A DNA stretch of 64,000 nt from an uncultured delta proteobacterium (GCA_903892415.1 CAITIQ010000063.1:39712-103711), one strand, 5' to 3'; shown: positions 8,160-16,931, counted from the stretch's first letter. Translations and numbers: made by a program. Notes: generated from the sequence alone by a model not told the origin.

Positions 8160-8972
8160 ATGAGCGTCTTTCGCATCGAGCAAGATGGGCACGTCGCCAC
8201 TCTTTTCCTGGCCAATCCTTCGAGACGGAATGCGATGGGACCTGCGTTCTTCGAGGAGCTGCCGAAGGTGGTTGCAGAGCTCGACGCCGACGATGCGGTG
8301 CGAGCCGTGGTGCTCGCCGCTGATGGACCTCAGTTCTCGACGGGGCTGGATCTCGTGCAGATGGCTCCGGCGTTGGGCAGCGCCTTGTTGGATGGTGGGC
8401 TGGCCAAAGAGCGGCTCGAGCTCCTTCGGCTCGTCGGACGCTTGCGAGCTGGGTTCGACGCCATCGCTGCCAGCAACAAACCCTTCATCGCAGCTATTCA
8501 CGGCCTGTGCATCGGCGGCGGCTTGGACCTTGTGGCGGCGTGTGACGTGCGCTTGGCCGCAAAGTCCGCGCGCTTCGGTATCCGTGAAACCAAGATCGCG
8601 ATCGTCGCCGACATGGGCTCCTTGCAGCGCCTTCAGTCGGTCGTTCCGCGCGGCCACCTGCGCGAGATGGCTCTGACCGGGAAGGACATCAGCTCCGAAC
8701 GGGCGCTGCGCATCGGTTTGGTGAACGACCTATTCGAGAATGAGGCTGAGGTGCTGCAAGCAGCTCGGGAGGTTGCTCGTGAAGCTGCTGGCAATGCGCC
8801 CCTCGTAGTGCAGGGCACCAAGGCGGTGCTGCGCGTGACCGAAGAACAAGGTGAGCGCGCAGGGCTGGAGTACGTAGCGCTCTGGAATGCCGCGCATCTC
8901 GCAAGTAACGACCTGAAGGAAGCCATGAGCGCCTTCATTGAAAAGCGAGAGCCGCGCTTCACGGGCAGCTGA
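8160..8972 (+). CDS. enoyl-CoA hydratase/isomerase, delta3,5-delta2,4-dienoyl-CoA isomerase-like
   Basis: The 270-residue crotonase-fold protein has the CoA-binding and oxyanion segments GLDLVQM and AIHGLCIGGGLDL. The catalytic region reads RETKIAIVADMGSLQRL, with Glu143 and Asp151 eight residues apart. That spacing matches the Glu/Asp pair of mammalian ECH1 dienoyl-CoA isomerase rather than the two glutamates of classical hydratases. The likely role is shifting double bonds during beta-oxidation of unsaturated fatty acids. ATG at 8160 starts at the first conserved strand. The aldehyde dehydrogenase genes follow on the same strand. Confidence 0.88.
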   Translation: MSVFRIEQDGHVATLFLANPSRRNAMGPAFFEELPKVVAELDADDAVRAVVLAADGPQFSTGLDLVQMAPALGSALLDGGLAKERLELLRLVGRLRAGFDAIAASNKPFIAAIHGLCIGGGLDLVAACDVRLAAKSARFGIRETKIAIVADMGSLQRLQSVVPRGHLREMALTGKDISSERALRIGLVNDLFENEAEVLQAAREVAREAAGNAPLVVQGTKAVLRVTEEQGERAGLEYVALWNAAHLASNDLKEAMSAFIEKREPRFTGS

Positions 8973-9041
8973 GGCTGCAGCCGCCAGAACCACAAATTCG
9001 AGGGTGTTTTCTGGCGCCCGCCTGGATACAGTGCTCGCCCT

Positions 9042-10610
9042 ATGGCAGCCAAAAATGGCAGCACCGCTAAGGTGAACAAGAAGTCCGAGAGGGCGATCGT
9101 GCGCGCAGTCGAACCGCACGTAGCCTCGACCTCCCACGGCTCGGATGGTGAGTCCTTCGGGCTGCAATTCGGGTCGAAGTGGTCGTACGCCCCAGCACCC
9201 GAGTCAGCCGACCACGTCGTGATCGAAAAGCGGTACGAGCTTTTCATCAACGGACGATGGCAAAAGCCCTTGTCCGGGCGCTACTTCGATACGGTCAGTC
9301 CCTCCACGGAGGAGAAGCTGGCCGAAGTGGCAGAAGCGGATGAACGCGACGTGGATAAGGCTGTGGCCGCCGCACGTAACGCCTACGAAAAGTATTGGCG
9401 TCCCATGCGACCGATCGATCGCGCCAAGTACATCTTTCGCATCGCTCGTGCATTGCAGGAAAAAGCGCGCGAGTTTGCGATCGTCGAATCGATGGACGGT
9501 GGCAAGCCGATCAAGGAGGCGCGTGATTTCGACGTGCCAACCGCTGCCAACCACTTCTTCTACTACGCTGGTTGGGCTGACAAGCTGAAGTACGCGTTCC
9601 CAGGTGCAATCCCCCGGCCCCTCGGCGTTGCTGGGCAAGTCATCCCTTGGAACTTCCCGTTGTTGATGGCGGCTTGGAAGCTCGCTCCCGCGCTCGCGTG
9701 CGGAAATACCTGCGTACTCAAGCCTGCCGAAACAACGCCGCTCACGGCGCTTTTGCTGGCCAAGATCATTGAGGAAGCGGATTTGCCGCCAGGCGTCGTG
9801 AACATCGTGACCGGCGCTGGAAAGACCGGCGCTGCGTTGGTCTCCCACCAGGACGTCAACAAGGTCGCCTTCACCGGCTCCACGGCGATCGGCAAGCGAA
9901 TCCAAAGAGCGCTCGCTGGTACCAAAAAGCGGCTCACGCTCGAACTCGGCGGCAAGGCCGCTAACATCGTCTTTGATGATGCTCCGCTCGACCAAGCGAT
10001 TGAAGGCATCGTCGGGGCGATCTTCTTCAACCAGGGTCACGTTTGCTGCGCTGGCTCACGGCTGTTGGTGCAAGAGGGTGTTCACGACCTCGTGCTGCGC
10101 AAGCTCCAGGACCGCATGAAGACGCTGCGCGTTGGTGATCCGCTCGACAAGAACACCGACGTCGGGGCTATTAACAGCCGCATGCAGCTCGACAAAATTC
10201 GTGAGCTCGTTGCCAGCGGGGAAGAGGAGGGCGGCGTTCGCTTCAGCACTCCGTGCGAGCTGCCGAAGCGCGGTTTCTGGTTCGCTCCGACCGTGTTCTC
10301 CAATGTCTCTCAATCCCATCGCATTGCTCGCGAGGAGATCTTTGGGCCGGTGCTGAGCGTGCTCTCCTTCCGTACCCCTGATGAGGCGGTGGAGAAAGCT
10401 AACAACACGGCTTACGGGCTTTCAGCAGGCGTGTGGACGGACAAGGGATCGAAGAGCTTCGAGATTGCTCAGAAGCTGCGTGCGGGCGTGGTCTGGGCCA
10501 ACACCTTCAACAAGTTCGATCCCAGCTCCCCCTTCGGTGGCTACAAGGAAAGCGGCTTTGGCCGTGAGGGCGGGCGCCAGGGGCTTCTCGCGTATCTGGA
10601 GGTCGAGTGA
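9042..10610 (+). CDS. NAD(P)-dependent aldehyde dehydrogenase
   Basis: The 522-residue protein is a complete ALDH. It has IPWNFPLL (cofactor-site segment), GSTAIGKRI, the general base Glu301 in LELGGK, the nucleophile Cys335 in GHVCCAGS, and EEIFGPVLSVL near the end. An N-terminal extension of about 60 residues precedes the first ALDH block LFINGRWQKP. It oxidises an aldehyde to an acid (or acyl product) of unknown identity. The stop overlaps the ATG of the next gene (TGATG), an incomplete ALDH. The active-plus-inactive pair recalls ALDH16, where both domains occur in one chain. Confidence 0.93.
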   Translation: MAAKNGSTAKVNKKSERAIVRAVEPHVASTSHGSDGESFGLQFGSKWSYAPAPESADHVVIEKRYELFINGRWQKPLSGRYFDTVSPSTEEKLAEVAEADERDVDKAVAAARNAYEKYWRPMRPIDRAKYIFRIARALQEKAREFAIVESMDGGKPIKEARDFDVPTAANHFFYYAGWADKLKYAFPGAIPRPLGVAGQVIPWNFPLLMAAWKLAPALACGNTCVLKPAETTPLTALLLAKIIEEADLPPGVVNIVTGAGKTGAALVSHQDVNKVAFTGSTAIGKRIQRALAGTKKRLTLELGGKAANIVFDDAPLDQAIEGIVGAIFFNQGHVCCAGSRLLVQEGVHDLVLRKLQDRMKTLRVGDPLDKNTDVGAINSRMQLDKIRELVASGEEEGGVRFSTPCELPKRGFWFAPTVFSNVSQSHRIAREEIFGPVLSVLSFRTPDEAVEKANNTAYGLSAGVWTDKGSKSFEIAQKLRAGVVWANTFNKFDPSSPFGGYKESGFGREGGRQGLLAYLEVE

Positions 10611-10951
10611 TGGCTCGGGTTCGAACCAAGGCAGCTAGCACTGCCGTGCGCACGTCAGCAGTTGAGAAGGTCGCTACGGACGGTCCGGCTGAGTGGCCCC
10701 GGGCGTCGTTGGCAATTCGCAAAGCGTACAAAATGTACGTTGGCGGAGCCTTCATCCGCTCCGAATCAGGGCGCTACACACAGGTGGTTGAGTCGATGGA
10801 TCCTCGAGAAAAAGGCACGCGCGAGAACGTCCCGCGAGGCTCGCGCAAGGACGCTCGAGACGCTGTGCTTGCAGCGCATTCAGCCTTCTCAGGCTGGTCA
10901 AAGCGAGCCGCCTTCAACCGCGGTCAGATCCTCTACCGTCTCGCCAGATGA
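10610..10951 (+). CDS. ALDH-like partner, N-terminal piece (ends at frame break)
   Basis: After a disordered N-terminus, residues about 40-113 match the start of an ALDH domain: MYVGGAFIRSESGRYTQVVE, then FSGWSKRAAFNRGQILYRLA. The frame ends with TGA at 10949-10951 in the middle of the helix that normally continues into MMEARSGELA, which is encoded in the next frame. Two readings are possible: one gene broken by a frameshift (or sequencing error), or a split gene translated through the ATGA overlap at 10948. The start overlaps the stop of the active ALDH by one base. Confidence 0.6.
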   Translation: MARVRTKAASTAVRTSAVEKVATDGPAEWPRASLAIRKAYKMYVGGAFIRSESGRYTQVVESMDPREKGTRENVPRGSRKDARDAVLAAHSAFSGWSKRAAFNRGQILYRLAR

Positions 10952-11580
10952 TGGAAGCTCGCAGCGGTGAGCTCGCAAAGTCGTTAGTCCGGTCCGGTGT
11001 CCCGGAGGCTCTTGCCGAGGAGGAGGTCGCCGAGTCCATTCATCGTGTGATCTCGTTCGCCGGCTGGACCGACAAGTATCAGAGCCTTTTTGCGAGCCTC
11101 AACCCTGTGGGCGGTCCGCACTTCGACTTCACGTTGCCAGAGCCTGTGGGAGTCGTCGCGGCGGCTGCCCCCGCTCGGCCGAGTCTGCTGGGGCTCGTCG
11201 GTACTATCGTGCCGATCATCGCGGGCGGTAACACGGTGGTGGTGCTCGCCAGCGAAAGGGATCCGCGTACGGCTCTCATCTTTGGCGAGCTTTTAGCCAC
11301 GAGTGATCTTCCCGGTGGCGTCGTGAACATTCTGACCGGCAAGGTCAAAGAAATGCTCGTGCCGATGGCTCGCCACATGGAGGTCGGCGCGCTCGACCTA
11401 CACGACGTTGACGCAGAGTTGGTGCGTGAGGTCAGTGATTTCGCAGCAGAGAGCGTGAAGCGCGTGCGCGTTCGAAGTCTGAGTGAGAAGGCTTGGTACG
11501 ATCACGAAGCCTGCACGTCGCCGATGTGGATCGAGAAATTCCTCGAACACAAGACGATCTGGCACCCGTCTGGCAGCTGA
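10948..11580 (+). CDS. ALDH-like partner, C-terminal piece lacking the catalytic domain
   Basis: The 210-residue product continues the ALDH fold of the preceding ORF: SFAGWTDKYQSLFASLNPVGG, FDFTLPEPVGVVAAAAPA, IVPIIAGGNTVVVLASE and DLPGGVVNILTG. It stops after the cofactor-binding half; neither the catalytic Cys block nor the C-terminal half is present. Even joined to the N-terminal piece (about 324 residues) it cannot be an active ALDH. ALDH16-type proteins carry such an incomplete second domain, and a structural or assembly role for the active upstream ALDH is the likeliest function (inference). Confidence 0.65.
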   Translation: MMEARSGELAKSLVRSGVPEALAEEEVAESIHRVISFAGWTDKYQSLFASLNPVGGPHFDFTLPEPVGVVAAAAPARPSLLGLVGTIVPIIAGGNTVVVLASERDPRTALIFGELLATSDLPGGVVNILTGKVKEMLVPMARHMEVGALDLHDVDAELVREVSDFAAESVKRVRVRSLSEKAWYDHEACTSPMWIEKFLEHKTIWHPSGS

Positions 11581-11583
11581 GCG

Positions 11584-12156
11584 TCATCGTGCTAGCGGCG
11601 TATCGCCGCTGCTCAACACTTCCTGGAGCGCCTCGTCGTACCAGCGGTTGACGCTTTTCGGGAAGGGCCACATCCAGCCGTAAGCAGCGCTCGTGAACTG
11701 CGAAACAACGCGTTCACGTAGCGCGGCCGCCATAACAGCATCTCGCCCGCGCAGCTCGAGCGTCGCTCGCAGCGTCTCGGTGTAGGCCTCCCACTCGAGG
11801 CGAGCGCGGAAGTAGGCCATCCCAAGGGGAAACGGTAAAAGCAGGTACAGCAGCGTCATTCCGGGGAGGGTGAGGCGCCGTCGTTGTCGGAGGTGGACCC
11901 GTTCATGCCGCAAGGTGATGACGACGTTGATTGGGTCCAGTTCGTCGAAGCCCTTTGGCACATACAACGTGTCGCCAATCACCGTGAAGTAGCGGCTCAT
12001 GAACTCGCGCTGCCCGCCGAGCGTCAGCAGTTTCAGCCCAAGATCGATGGCCTTGGCAAAGGCGCTCTGCTCCTTCTTGATGATTCTGAAGTTGGGGAAC
12101 TCAGCTTGGATCTCGGCGATGAAACGGTTCCTAATCGCAAGCCCGTCCTCAGACAT
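11584..12156 (-). CDS. membrane-associated HExxH protein, putative zinc metallopeptidase
   Basis: The 190-residue protein contains TLRHERVHLRQ, with His84-Glu85-x-x-His88 matching the HExxH zinc motif, a hydrophobic helix at 97-115 (LPGMTLLYLLLPFPLGMAYF), and then RLEWEAYTETL, whose Glu could be the third zinc ligand of a gluzincin. No signal peptide is evident. The family is not one I can name, and the enzyme assignment rests on the motif and its spacing. It converges with the ALDH partner gene, with 3 bases between the stops. Confidence 0.7.
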   Translation of the reverse strand: MSEDGLAIRNRFIAEIQAEFPNFRIIKKEQSAFAKAIDLGLKLLTLGGQREFMSRYFTVIGDTLYVPKGFDELDPINVVITLRHERVHLRQRRRLTLPGMTLLYLLLPFPLGMAYFRARLEWEAYTETLRATLELRGRDAVMAAALRERVVSQFTSAAYGWMWPFPKSVNRWYDEALQEVLSSGDTPLAR

Positions 12157-12231
12157 TGCCTGATGCTAGCAACAGACCTCGACCATTTCTCCGTCGTGCT
12201 TCCGTTTGCATTCTTGTACGTTTCGCCGGCT

Positions 12232-13587
12232 ATGGGGGCGTTTCGGTTTGGGGTAGGCGTTCTCGCTGTCGCGATGGTGTTGGTCTTGCCAGCACAGGCA
12301 CAGCCAGCTGGTCCGCGGCCTCCAGGCGTTCCGGCCAAACCTTGGGCGCCACCCGCGCCAGAGAAGCCCGCGCAACCGGCGGAACAAGCGCCAACTCAGC
12401 CGGCTTCTGCTGTGCCAGTGGCACCCAAAGATCCTCCGCCCGCCGACATAGCGAAGGCCAAGACACTGTTTGCTGCGGGAGGGAAGTCCTACGAGAAGGG
12501 CGACTATGCCGCCGCTATTCAGGCGTTTGAGCGCTCCTACACACTAAGCGGGCGTCCGAGCGTCCTGTTCTCGCTTGGCCAGGCCTACAAGAAGCGATTT
12601 GCTGAGTCTCAAGATCCGCGGCATCGCTCTGCTTCGGTCGATAACCTGCGGGCGTACCTGGCGGCTGTTCCCTCCGGTGGTCGGCGAGCTGACGCGATTC
12701 GCGCATTGGAGGATCTCGGACAAAGAGATCCAAGTCCCGGTGGGACGGGCTCCGCACAACCGGCGGTTGAGCGCAAAACGATCCTCTCCATCGATTCGCC
12801 CACGCCCGGCGCGCTCATTTCGATCGACGGTGCTGAAGGAGCTCCGCCCCAAGTCGATGCCGAGGTGACGCCTGGCCGGCACACGATCAAGGTCACGGCC
12901 CCGGGTTTCATCGAACAGGAGTTCGTGATGCAGGCCTTGCCAGGCCAAACAGAGGCAGAGACATACGCACTCGAGGAAGCGCCAGTCTCCCTCGTCCTCA
13001 CGATTCCAGGTGGTGCGACTGTGCACATTGACGGTCGTGATCAGGGAGAGTCCTCCAAGTTGAGCGTCGCGCCTGGTCGCCACTTTCTATCGATCTCGAA
13101 GTCTGGTTATCAAAGCTTCGGCAAGCTGATTGAGGCGCAGGGCGGTGAGACACGAGCATTTACAGTCGACCTGACAACCACGGTTCAACGTGATGCTTCA
13201 CTCGGGCTGATGATCGCAGGCGGCGCAACGATGATTGGAGGCGGTGCGGTCCTGGCGCTCGCCTTCCTCGCTCAGACCGATGCGCAAGAGATCGATGAGC
13301 AGCGCCTGTCGACCGGTATCACTCCGAGCCAGAATACCCAGTACAACGATTACGTTGCCAAGCGTGACCTCCTTCGCGTGGCAGGCGTGCTCGTGGGCGG
13401 AGTTGGGTCAGTCGCCTTCTTGGCCGGTGGCGCGATGTTCCTGCTCGATCGTCAGGGGCCCCTGCCGGTACCGATCGATGAGGGCAAGCGTCAAGTTCCC
13501 GCAGCTGCTCCGAGCGTGGAGCAATTGACGGTCGCTCCGATGGTCACTCCAGATGAAGTGGGGCTAATGATGGGCGGACGCTTTTAG
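12232..13587 (+). CDS. secreted TPR-like protein with two PEGA domains
   Basis: A signal peptide (to about residue 23, VLPAQA) and a Pro/Ala-rich linker precede a tetratricopeptide-like stretch (AKTLFAAGGKSYEKGDYAAA...SLGQAYKKRFA). Two PEGA domains follow: SIDSPTPGALISIDGAEGAP with APGFIEQEF, and TIPGGATVHIDGRDQG with KSGYQSFGK. The C-terminus has two Gly-rich hydrophobic helices (GLMIAGGATMIGGGAVLALAF and VAGVLVGGVGSVAFLAGGAM). This architecture is abundant in myxobacteria and is thought to be envelope-associated; no activity is known to me. The ATG at 12232 is chosen for the signal peptide. Its stop overlaps the convergent fmt stop. Confidence 0.85.
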   Translation: MGAFRFGVGVLAVAMVLVLPAQAQPAGPRPPGVPAKPWAPPAPEKPAQPAEQAPTQPASAVPVAPKDPPPADIAKAKTLFAAGGKSYEKGDYAAAIQAFERSYTLSGRPSVLFSLGQAYKKRFAESQDPRHRSASVDNLRAYLAAVPSGGRRADAIRALEDLGQRDPSPGGTGSAQPAVERKTILSIDSPTPGALISIDGAEGAPPQVDAEVTPGRHTIKVTAPGFIEQEFVMQALPGQTEAETYALEEAPVSLVLTIPGGATVHIDGRDQGESSKLSVAPGRHFLSISKSGYQSFGKLIEAQGGETRAFTVDLTTTVQRDASLGLMIAGGATMIGGGAVLALAFLAQTDAQEIDEQRLSTGITPSQNTQYNDYVAKRDLLRVAGVLVGGVGSVAFLAGGAMFLLDRQGPLPVPIDEGKRQVPAAAPSVEQLTVAPMVTPDEVGLMMGGRF

Positions 13588-14519
13588 CTCCCGCTGAACC
13601 GTTGTCCGCGCACGATGGCGCGTCCGCTGAGGAGCTCGGTGGCTGGCAAAGCCTTCTTGCCCTCGAGCTGTGCGATCAAGATTTCGATTCGACCCGAGCT
13701 GCAAGTCAGCTCGATGCGGCCTCTCTCCGCTGTTACCACCGTTCCAGGAGGCGCATCAGCAGCTGCCTCGGGAACGGCCTTGGCGCGAATGATCTTGAGC
13801 GTCTTGTCGCCGAGGCTAGTGGTTGCGCCGGGCCAAGGGTTCATCCCACGTATGTGGTTGTGCACGGCCTCGCAGGGCTGATTGAAGTTGATGCGCCCAT
13901 CTTCCTTCGTCAGCAAGCGGGCGTGGGTTGCGTGCTCATGTTCTTGGGGCGTAGGCGAGAGTTCACCACGAAAGAACCTCGGCAGCTCCTCGCTGACCAC
14001 CGTTGCTGCGCATGCAGCGAGCGCCTCACTCAGCTCCTCGGCGTTGGCGTGCTGAGGGATCGGGAGCTTCCGCATCGAAAGTACCTTGCCTGTATCCATC
14101 CCCTCATCCATTTGCATGAGTGAGATGCCCGTCTCGGTTTGCCCATCGACGATGGCCCAGGTGATCGGGGCAGCACCTCGATAGAGCGGCAAGAGTGACG
14201 CGTGCAAATTCACGCAACCAAGTCGGGGCGCGTCCAGCACCGCTTTGGTCAAGATGCGTCCGTAGGCCATCACCACAGCCACGTCAGCCGCTTGGTCACG
14301 GATCAGCTGTGCGAACTCGACCGTCCGAACTTTGGTCGGTTGGTGAACTGGAATTCCCAACGCGAGCGCTCGCTGCTTTACGGGCGGCGCGGCCAGCGCG
14401 AGACCCCGACCCTTTGGCCTATCAGGTTGACAGAGTACCAACGTCACCTCTGCCACCCCGCAGAGCGCGTCGAGAGCCGGCACTGCGATCGCTGGCGTAC
14501 CAAAAAAGATCGCCTTCAT
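13584..14519 (-). CDS. fmt: methionyl-tRNA formyltransferase
   Basis: Fmt transfers a formyl group from 10-formyl-THF to initiator Met-tRNA. The 311-residue protein begins MKAIFFGTPAIAVPALDAL and has the catalytic segment CVNLHASLLPLYRGAAPI (Asn and His) and GMDTGKVL (Asp). The C-terminal OB-like domain is present. It starts inside the stop codon of the FGE-like gene (ATGA overlap at 14516-14519), so it is translated with an upstream Ser/Thr kinase and FGE-like protein. This is an unusual setting; fmt is generally next to def. Confidence 0.96.
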   Translation of the reverse strand: MKAIFFGTPAIAVPALDALCGVAEVTLVLCQPDRPKGRGLALAAPPVKQRALALGIPVHQPTKVRTVEFAQLIRDQAADVAVVMAYGRILTKAVLDAPRLGCVNLHASLLPLYRGAAPITWAIVDGQTETGISLMQMDEGMDTGKVLSMRKLPIPQHANAEELSEALAACAATVVSEELPRFFRGELSPTPQEHEHATHARLLTKEDGRINFNQPCEAVHNHIRGMNPWPGATTSLGDKTLKIIRAKAVPEAAADAPPGTVVTAERGRIELTCSSGRIEILIAQLEGKKALPATELLSGRAIVRGQRFSGS

Positions 14520-15328
14520 TGGGATTGCTTGTCCTCGTTGCGCGGGAGCTTCTTACCATCAGCATCCAGCGTCCCGGGCACTGCGCAGCAGCGGAACCCG
14601 GTTTCATAGAAGACAAAGCCTGGCTCATGGGCGTCATTCGTCCCGCGGCATCCCGTCCAAGGCTTCGCCCAAAATCCCCCCATCAATGCGCCGGGGAATC
14701 GGCGTGACTTCCGTGTGGTGACCCACTCCTCGACGTTGCCCATCATGTCGTAGATGCCAAAGGTCGAGACGCAGGATTCAAAGCGTCCGCTGGGCGTTCC
14801 TTGCCAAAGCCGCTCAGCCTCTTTGCGTGTGTCTTCGTCGTCCACCTTGAACTTGTCCCAGTCCACCGCCATCCACTTTTTGTCGCTGTTGCAGCGCTTC
14901 TTGTCGACCGCCCAACCGTATGCGAGCGGCCGGAACTCCGGGCCTTCACAAGCCAATTCCCACTCTTGTTCGGTGCACATACGTCTATTGCGCGCCTCAC
15001 AATACGACTTTGCCGTCTTGTAGGACTTCATCACAAAGGGCTTGGCCCCTCGCTTATTGGGCGCCTCGAACTGGTCCATGCACACGCGAATTTCGCTGGT
15101 TGCTCCCTCCATCGCGGTCACGCCGTCGAAGTACTTGAAGCAGTGGGTGTCCTTCGTGTCCTTTTGCGGGTCGACGCACAGATGCTGCACTTCATCGTAG
15201 TGGGTCCCAACGACGAGCCGCATATCGTTGGGGCACGCCGGATCAGGGCCAGGATCCAGGGATTGCGTAGGCGCAGCATCGGCGAGATACAGCGAAAGGG
15301 CGATAAATGCCGCCAACGGATCGAGCAT
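14516..15328 (-). CDS. formylglycine-generating-enzyme-like (SUMF1-fold) secreted protein
   Basis: The 270-residue protein has a short leader (MLDPLAAFIALSLYLADA) and a SUMF1/FGE-sulfatase fold: YCEARNRRMCTEQEWELACEGP, YDMMGNVEEWVT, and a C-terminal ETGFRCC. Many Cys residues suggest disulfides outside the cytoplasm. In myxobacteria such domains occur widely near Ser/Thr kinases and most are not proven sulfatase activators; here the sulfatase partner is absent. The start lies 2 bases after the kinase stop, and the stop overlaps the fmt start. The frame extends to 15922, but that part is antisense-like to the kinase. Confidence 0.82.
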   Translation of the reverse strand: MLDPLAAFIALSLYLADAAPTQSLDPGPDPACPNDMRLVVGTHYDEVQHLCVDPQKDTKDTHCFKYFDGVTAMEGATSEIRVCMDQFEAPNKRGAKPFVMKSYKTAKSYCEARNRRMCTEQEWELACEGPEFRPLAYGWAVDKKRCNSDKKWMAVDWDKFKVDDEDTRKEAERLWQGTPSGRFESCVSTFGIYDMMGNVEEWVTTRKSRRFPGALMGGFWAKPWTGCRGTNDAHEPGFVFYETGFRCCAVPGTLDADGKKLPRNEDKQSQ

Positions 15329-15330
15329 GC

Positions 15331-16863
15331 TCACGGCGGTGGCGACAGGAAGAAGTAGACGACGCCGAAGCTGACGGCCGCCAAGATGAGCGCGACGATG
15401 ATCGAAAGCAACACCGTGCGCAGCCCACTTTGCGGTCGTGGCAGTTGCTGAGGTGGCGGTGGGGCAGGCAAGGGGGGAGGCGGGTAGCCTGCTGTTGGTA
15501 GGAAGTTCGCAGGCACGTCCATTTGCTCGGTAGCCGCAAGGAAGTGACCACTTCCGATGCCAGTCGCCGCAGGAGGTCCGGCGTTGTTCCCTGCGCCTCT
15601 TTGTTCTGCAGCGGCTCGGCCTGCCACAAAGGCCCGCGCCGCCTCGCCATCGTGCATGGCCAACGTTCCGTTGAACGCGTTTCGTGAAGGCGACATGGGC
15701 GAGGCATCCTTTTGCGGCATGAACTTGGTCTGCGCGTTGTCGTCGATCTCCTCGAGTTCTCCGCCGCGGGCTGCCGCAGACAACTCCGGGAGTCGGGGCG
15801 CCGAGAGTTCTCGCGGCTGCACGGTGGGGGCGGCCTTTCTTCGCTGGTCGATCTTCGCCTCGAGGTCCATGAAGGTCACACCACCCTTCGACAGCTCGCC
15901 TGAAAGCGCCTGGCCGAACCATGCCATCTGTTGCGGTGTGTTGCGTTGAACGAACGCAGAGAGGGACGCCTGGTCATCATCACCGAAGCCACGCTCGTTT
16001 CTCCATTGCATCAAAAGCTGGCCGATCTCCCGGGCCGAGTTGAATCGCTCGTCGGGATTCTTGCGCAGACAGCGCTCCACGATTTCGACAAATATCGGGC
16101 TTGTCCGTCGGATCTCGCGCAGGTCGGGCGGATCTTTGGTGGCTACGGCAACCAGCATCTCGAGGTCGTTCACCCCGGACCACGGACGACGATCCGTGAG
16201 CAGCTCGAACATCACGACTCCGAGCGCGAACAGGTCCGCCCTCGCATCGATGGTGCCGCCTCGCGCTTGTTCAGGCGCCATGTACGCAGGCTTGCCCTTC
16301 ATCATGCCGATGCGGGTGCTCGTTAGCCTCTCTTCCGCCTTGGCGATGCCGAAGTCTGCAATCTTCACCATGCCATCGAAACCGCACAGAACGTTGCCCG
16401 GTGTCAGATCGCGGTGCACGAGTCCCAGCGGGGTGCCGTTCTCGCCACGAAGCTCATGAGCCGCCGTTAGCCCGGCACAGATCTGCGAAGTTATGTTTGC
16501 GACGGTCCGCTCGGCAAAAGGCTCCTTCTTCTCTTTCGACTCCTTCATGAGCCGCGACAGGCTGACGCCCTGAACCAACTCGACCGCCAAGAACATACCG
16601 GAGTCGTCTCGTCCCCACGCTTCAACCTTGACGACGTGAGGACTGGCGATCGTGGAAGTGATCCACGTCTCGTCCAGAAACATGTTCACGAACTCCGGCT
16701 CTTGTTCAATCGCGGGATTGAGCCGTTTGACCGCGAGAGCTCGTCCACCGAGCCGACCCCCAGCCACACGACAAAGCTGTACGATGCCCATCCCGCCCCG
16801 CGCAATATCCGCTAGCGGAACGAGTTTGAGTTCTTCCGCCGGAGGCAGGGCGGAGTGCAGCAT
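15331..16863 (-). CDS. membrane-anchored Ser/Thr protein kinase
   Basis: The 510-residue protein has a PknB-type kinase domain at residues about 15-285: ARGGMGIVQL glycine loop, Lys46 in LAVKRL, VHRDLTPGNVL catalytic loop, ADFGIAK and YMAPEQAR. A Pro/Ala-rich region follows, then one transmembrane helix near the end (TVLLSIIVALILAAVSFGVVYFF) and a short tail. All catalytic residues are kept. It is the first gene of kinase / FGE-like / fmt, divergent from lon with about 146 bases between the start codons. The target is unknown. Confidence 0.93.
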   Translation of the reverse strand: MLHSALPPAEELKLVPLADIARGGMGIVQLCRVAGGRLGGRALAVKRLNPAIEQEPEFVNMFLDETWITSTIASPHVVKVEAWGRDDSGMFLAVELVQGVSLSRLMKESKEKKEPFAERTVANITSQICAGLTAAHELRGENGTPLGLVHRDLTPGNVLCGFDGMVKIADFGIAKAEERLTSTRIGMMKGKPAYMAPEQARGGTIDARADLFALGVVMFELLTDRRPWSGVNDLEMLVAVATKDPPDLREIRRTSPIFVEIVERCLRKNPDERFNSAREIGQLLMQWRNERGFGDDDQASLSAFVQRNTPQQMAWFGQALSGELSKGGVTFMDLEAKIDQRRKAAPTVQPRELSAPRLPELSAAARGGELEEIDDNAQTKFMPQKDASPMSPSRNAFNGTLAMHDGEAARAFVAGRAAAEQRGAGNNAGPPAATGIGSGHFLAATEQMDVPANFLPTAGYPPPPLPAPPPPQQLPRPQSGLRTVLLSIIVALILAAVSFGVVYFFLSPPP

Positions 16864-16911
16864 GCGCGAATCCTACACGCACACCCCCCTTCCGGGCGAA
16901 ACTCCACAACA

Positions 16912-16928
16912 CTTTTCGACGCGAAAAG
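16912..16928. promoter_or_regulatory. 17-bp perfect palindrome between the kinase operon and lon
   Basis: CTTTTCG-ACG-CGAAAAG has 7-bp arms and a 3-bp centre and sits 3 bases before the putative -35 of lon. That position suits an operator controlling lon and possibly the divergent kinase operon. I do not recognise it as CIRCE or a known heat-shock operator. Confidence 0.45.
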
Positions 16929-16931
16929 GAT

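Noticed and set aside
15329..15922. N-terminal extension of the FGE-like ORF
   Set aside because: It overlaps the same-strand Ser/Thr kinase in another frame, is rich in Arg/Ser/Pro, and lacks the leader found at 15328.
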